From NCBI RefSeq assembly GCF_003573695.1, contig NC_039364.1, positions 71,568,256-71,632,255 of the forward strand: 64,000 nucleotides of DNA, written 5' to 3'. The notes beneath the pieces were generated by a model. The model was not told the DNA's origin and ran no database searches. It saw only the letters and a list, made by a program, of their open reading frames with translations. Both the position numbers and the translations under genes were made by a program. Positions 59,199 to 64,000 of this stretch are shown here, piece after piece. This DNA is from Papaver somniferum. Its lineage: Eukaryota > Streptophyta > Magnoliopsida > Ranunculales > Papaveraceae. Each line of letters opens with the position of its first letter. The stretch's first letter is position 1.

Positions 59199-62100
59199 GA
59201 GTCATTTATTGGAATGTCATAGGCTTGAGGAGAATTCAAGCTAAATACAAACTCATGAGTTTAGTACAACAATTTAATCCTTCCTTACTTTGGGTTGCAG
59301 AGCCAAACGTGAGAGCTTTTAGTAGTATTTTGAAACAATTAAGGTTAACTGGTATAAGTAGAATGGTTATTCATAATTCTTATGGAAAACTAAAGGGAAA
59401 TATCTGGGTTTTTTGGAATTCTTCTTTATCTATTCCTTCTATAATTTCTTCTACAAGACAAGCTTTAACAACTCAAGTAGCGGAAGCAGTGGTAACTGGA
59501 GTCCATGCAGCATGTTTAACTATTGACAGAAGAGAACTATGGTATGAACTTTTAGTCATTAATGAGATGAAGCTACCTTGGTTATTAAGGTGATTTTAAT
59601 ATAGTCCTTACTTGTGAGGAAAAAAAGGGTGGCAGGAGCCCACTTAGAATAACAATGCAAGAATTTAGAGACTGTATAGAATCTTGTAACTCGATGCAAG
59701 CTCCTAGGTCAGGAATCAAATATTTATGGTGCAATAACAAGGTGGGAAGAAAAAGGATACTATGTGATTTAGATAAAGCATTTTATAATGTTAAATGGCT
59801 GGAGCAATATGAAGGTTGGAACTATAAAGTGGGTGTCAGAGGAACTTCAGATCATGGAGCTTTAATGGGAGGTGTAACAAATATTACAAGACCATCAAAT
59901 ATACCATTTAGGTATCAAGCTGTGTGGACAACTCATCCAGATTTTATCAAGGTAATACAAGATTCATGGAATGGAGAAGTTTTTGGGAATCCAACTTTCT
60001 GTTTTATTAGTAAATTGAAAAGGCTCAAGAACTGGATATGGAATTGGGAAGTGTTTGGGGATCTAAGTGAAAAAGTTAAATCTACCGAAGATAATGTCAT
60101 GGATGCTTCTTTAGAATCTGATGCAGATCCTGAAAACATGAGTTGTTAAATAACTTGATCATTGCAAGGGGTAAACATGAGTTAGCCTCTCAGCAATACA
60201 ATGAGTTAATGAGAGCAAAAGCTAGAGTGAAATGGTTTAAAGAAGGAGGTGCAAATACAACTTTCTTTCATACAACTATGAAAATTAGAAAATCTTATAA
60301 TAATGTTTCTGAATTGGAAGATGAAGCTGGAATGGAAATGTAGTTACTTCTCAAGATCAGATTTCAGATATTCTAGTTTCACATTACAAAAAGAAGTTTG
60401 AGAGGAAGAATGTAGTGTTTGAGGATGAACTTTTTGAGGCAATTCAAAAGATACTTAATGAGGATGATAATACATATTTGGATGCAGTTCCTTCACAAGA
60501 AGAAATTAAAAAAGCAGTTTTTGGGATGGATGCAAACAGTGCACCTGGACCAGATGGCTTCCAGGATTTTTTATAAATGCTTGGAAGGGGTTGGGAAAAG
60601 AGTTAGTGGATGCAATTCAATACTACTAAAAACAGGTTCATACCAAAAGGGTTTAACTCTAATTTATTTCTCTTCCCAAGACTCAAGGGGCCAAAAGAGC
60701 TGAACAATTTAGACCGATTGGTTTGGCCAATTTCAACTTCAAAATCATTACAAGAATCATAACTGACAGAATTGGAACAGTAATTAGTAGAATGATATCT
60801 TGTCAACAGGGTGCTTTTATCAAGGGTGGAAATATTCATGAAAAGGTTGTTTTAGCATCTGAATTAGTGAATGACTAGACTTAAAAAGAAGAGGTGGCAA
60901 TGTTGGTCTCAAAATTGATATATCAAGCTTATGATTCCTTGAGCTGAGAATTTCTGTTTGAAGTGTTGAGAAGATTTGGCTTTTCTGATGTAGGAATATT
61001 GTGCTTAAAGAAGATTTTTGAATCAGCAATGATATCTGTCCTTGTGAATAGGGGTCCTTGTAGATTCTTTGGTGTTGGAAGGGGATTGAGGCAGGGTGAT
61101 CCACTTTCACCCATTTTATTTGTGCTAGCTGAAGAAGTACTTAGTAGAAACATTACAAAATTAGTACAAATGAAAAAAAAAATACAACCAATGGTGATCA
61201 GGGGAGGAAGTCAGCCAACACACTTGATGTTTGCAGATGATATATTCATCTTTTGTAGTGGAAATAAAAGGACATTGGAGAATTTAATGAAGTTACTGAT
61301 GCAATATCAAAGTTCATCAGGTCAGGAAATAAGTAGAGCAAAAACTAAGTGTTTTGTGGGATGCACTTCAGTTATAAGAAAACATGAGATTGCTAATAAC
61401 TTGCAGATGGAGCTATCTAATTTTCCAGACAAGTATTTGGGTGTGATACTAAATCCAGGGAGAGTGACAACACAAAAAGTATGGGGGATGGTGGAATTGA
61501 TGCAGAAAATGTTAGCTGGTTGGATAGGTAAATTGCTAGCTTTTTCTGCAAGATTAACTCTTGTTAAGTTTGTTTTATACAACATGCCTATTTACACAAT
61601 GTCAGTATATAAATGGCCAAAGTCAATGATAATGGTATGTGAAAGAATAACCAGGATTTTTTTTATGGTCTGGAGACCCTAATGTAAAGAAGTTAATTAC
61701 AGTCAAGTGGGATGAAGTTAATGCACCAGTGGAGGAAGGTGGATTGGGTATCAGAAGACTTGAGGTGATGAACAGAGCTCTGTTAATGAAATTTTTATGG
61801 AAAATAGAGAATGAAGATGAAGAATGGACTATTTTTATGAGAGCCAAGTACATGAATAAGAATGGTGAATGGATAAAATATTATAGGAAATCCTCAATAT
61901 GTCCTGGTTTAAAGTGGATGATGGAAGAAATGCAAGAAGGAAGTAGATGGATAGTAGGGAATGGGCATAAAGTATCAGTCTGAAAGGATAAGTGGATAAA
62001 GGAATATGCCTTAATTGATAGGCATGCTGGGAATACTTATATTTTGCAGAATACTGATCTGAAAGTACAAGACTTAATACAAAATGGTGAATGGAATATT

Positions 62101-63176
62101 CCATCTGGTATGCTAAAATTCTTTGACATCAGTGAGCTACCAGTTTTAAGAGAAGGAAAAGATATAAAGGTATGGACACATGACATAACTGGAAAGTTTA
62201 CAGTTGCTAATGCAACTCAATTCATAAGGAAAAAACACCCAATAATTCCTTGGGCTAAGCAAATTTTGCAGCCTTATATTCATCCGTATACTTCTAGCAA
62301 TGTATGGAAAATCTTAAGGGGAGCATGCGCAACTGAGGAAGCAGTTAGAAAGAAGGGGTTCTCTACTGTGTCAAAATGCTATCTATGTGCCAAGAACCAA
62401 GACACAATGGAGCATATACTTTGGTCCTGTGAATTCAACAAGAAGATATGGCACTGGATGAGTGGTATTTTTAAATGCTCTACACCAACAAGCATTGAGG
62501 AAATCCTGAAAGGTGCATGTGGAAAAGTCATGTTGTTAAAGAAGTGTGGAATATATGTTCATTCAATATTATGGAACTGTGGTTTTTGAGAAATTCCATA
62601 ATCTATGAATCTGTCACAGGTAATGTTGAAGCATTTAAACAGAAGATTATGAGAATTGTCAAGGAAGGAAGTGTAAGAATGAGAGGAGTAATGTGGGGAA
62701 ACATATATGATCTGCATATTCTTCTCTTCTTTGGAATCTCAAGAGTACATTCTAAAGCTACAAATCTGAAGCAATGTTTCTTCAAATTGCCTGAAGTTGG
62801 TCAAATATTAATTTGTTGTGATGGTGCATCAAAAGGAAACCCAGGAATGGCAGGACTGGGTTTTGTAGATAGAAACAACTCAGGTGATTGTATTGGGGCA
62901 GCTTTAGGGGGGATGGGTGTAGCTACAAATTATTTACCAGAGGTAATGGCTTTGATAGTAGCAGGGAAGTGGGTTGTTAGCAAGCACTTCAGGAAGGTAT
63001 GCTTTAGTCTTGACTCACAGGTAGTGTTACTTGCTTTCTCAAACAATAAGGTGCTATGGATAGTGTTGAGTAGATGGGAAAAGATAAAAAATCTAATTCC
63101 TTTAATTACACTGAGACATTCTTACAGGGAGACAAATTTTTTAGCTGACACAAAATGGAAAAAAAGGGTGTTTTGA
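59195..63176 (+). pseudogene. LINE ORF2: endonuclease, RT, zinc finger, RNase H
   Basis: The endonuclease starts at ATG 59195. RT motifs APGPDG, QGDPLSP and FADD (61230-61241) are present. A zf-RVT-like segment with CYLCAKNQDTMEH lies near 62380. The RNase H domain has CDGASKGNPG near 62820, a Glu in LPEVMAL and an Asp in SLDSQ. Stops and frameshifts shared with the first copy include the damaged first RT Asp region and a TGA for Trp near 60946. Frames also change at 61680 and 62589. Plant L1 elements of this kind encode both RT and RNase H. This copy is inactive. Confidence 0.85.
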
Positions 63177-63384
63177 TGAATAGAGGGGCAGTTATCTATT
63201 ATGAAGAAAAACCACAGTTCTTAGGAAAATTAGAAAATGAAAATGACATGTATTTTAGATTCTGATTTCCTGTAATGCCTTAGTATATCAGGCATCTGTT
63301 TTTTAGTTTAGCCTTGATTGGCTTTTATTTGTAATTGAATTTTTACATTTAGTAATAAAATTCATGATTTAGCAAAAAAAAAAA
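63177..63384 (+). other. LINE 3' UTR and A-tail
   Basis: A short non-coding tail with AATAAA at 63354-63359, about 15 bases before the A-run. Confidence 0.75.
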
Positions 63385-63395
63385 CATCTTCGTCT

Positions 63396-64000
63396 CATCG
63401 TTTGTGATTCCACAATATCTTTTTTCGCTAGTCGACTAAGATTATTATGAGGTGATTGATAATACTAGGCCGTTCTTCGGGAATATAAGTCCTGTTCACC
63501 TTGATTTATCAAAAGACGGAACAAAAACTCGTAGGTATTTCTGTGGGAGACAGATGTATCTATTACCGTAGACTTTTCTGTGTGATACAGATTTGTTTAT
63601 TAAAGTCTTCGACTTTGGGTAGTAGCAACTCTTAGTTGTGGGTGAGATCATCTAAGGGAATCAAGTGCGTAGTATCCTGCTGGGATCAGAGACGTAAGGA
63701 ACGCAACTGTACCTTGGATCAGTGTGAGATTGATTGGGGTTCAACTACAGTCCATACCGAAATTAGTTTGTAGTAGTCTAGTGTATGTAGCGACTTAATA
63801 CAGTGCGTGTTCAATCTGGACTAGGTCCCGGGGTTTTTCTGCATTTGCGGTTTCCTCGTTAACAAAACTTCTGTTGTCTGTGTTATGTCTTTCCGCATTA
63901 TATTTTGTTATATAATTAAAATATCACAGGTTGTGCGTTAAATCGATCAATTGGGAAATCCAACCTTTGGTTGTTGATTGAAATTGATTGATACTTGAAC
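63396..64000 (+). repeat. LTR A2, 3' part, cut by window end
   Basis: It resumes LTR A2 after the LINE and is collinear with LTR A1 from about 27140 to 27755. By that alignment about 230 bp of the LTR remain beyond the window. Confidence 0.88.

Larger units (their letters stand above)
46824..62267 (+). repeat. 15.4 kb direct duplication, copy 2
   Basis: Almost identical to 22455-37916. The left border lies in the 3' non-coding part of element B, directly after Athila sequence, with no target-site duplication. The right side runs on correctly into the rest of the LINE. Most differences from copy 1 are small indels between 58866 and 60670. Confidence 0.95.
57606..63384 (+). mobile_element. L1-type LINE, full length (5.8 kb)
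   Basis: It inserted in LTR A2, with ATCTTCGTCT at 57596-57605 and 63386-63395 and an A-tail at 63374-63384. The order is leader, ORF1, ORF2 (endonuclease, RT, zinc finger, RNase H) and a 3' UTR. Both ORFs are broken. Confidence 0.92.

Overview
The window looks like a piece of a large, repeat-rich flowering-plant genome, probably a eudicot. Almost all of it can be assigned to plant retrotransposons: Ty3/gypsy Tat and Athila types, Ty1/copia Sirevirus-like elements, an L1-type LINE and a Stowaway-like MITE. I see no intact host gene, no rRNA or tRNA gene and no CRISPR array. The species cannot be fixed from the sequence alone.

Layout. (1) 1-9740: most of a decayed Tat-lineage Ty3/gypsy element on the minus strand, with 5' LTR 8852-9740, primer-binding site, gag-protease, RT, two RNase H domains and integrase. 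A spliced coiled-coil gene on the opposite strand (1-1570) sits between pol and the missing 3' LTR. (2) 9741-10985: unassigned DNA. (3) 10986-16728: an Athila-like element on the plus strand. Its gag is split by a 2.0 kb solo LTR (TSD GATTT) and by a 391 bp MITE (TSD TA). (4) From 16729: Sirevirus-like element A, inserted in the Athila element. Its 5' LTR is interrupted by complete element B (17436-26361, TSD GTTCG). A and B have 2.3-2.4 kb LTRs, a tRNA-iMet primer site and several polypurine tracts, but only gag-like reading frames and no pol, so they look like non-autonomous relatives. The 3' LTR of A carries an L1-type LINE. (5) 37917-46823: a different nest, containing a gypsy gag and LTR on the minus strand, an Athila solo LTR (TSD AGGAA), an old minus-strand Sirevirus-like LTR and the 3' end of a minus-strand Athila element. 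(6) 46824-62267: a second, almost identical copy of 22455-37916. It is followed by the rest of the LINE (to 63384, with target-site duplication) and the rest of LTR A, which runs off the window.

The 15.4 kb duplication starts inside element B and ends inside the LINE, so it does not follow element borders. The first copy has a 10-N gap, and the second has a cluster of small indels. It may be an assembly artefact, or else a very recent segmental duplication.

The most interesting biology is: the spliced antisense gene in the Tat element; the pol-less Sirevirus-like pair, which keep different parts of gag; an array of hairpins in their 3' region, one of which shows compensatory base changes; and reiterated CG-rich near-palindromes in their LTRs.
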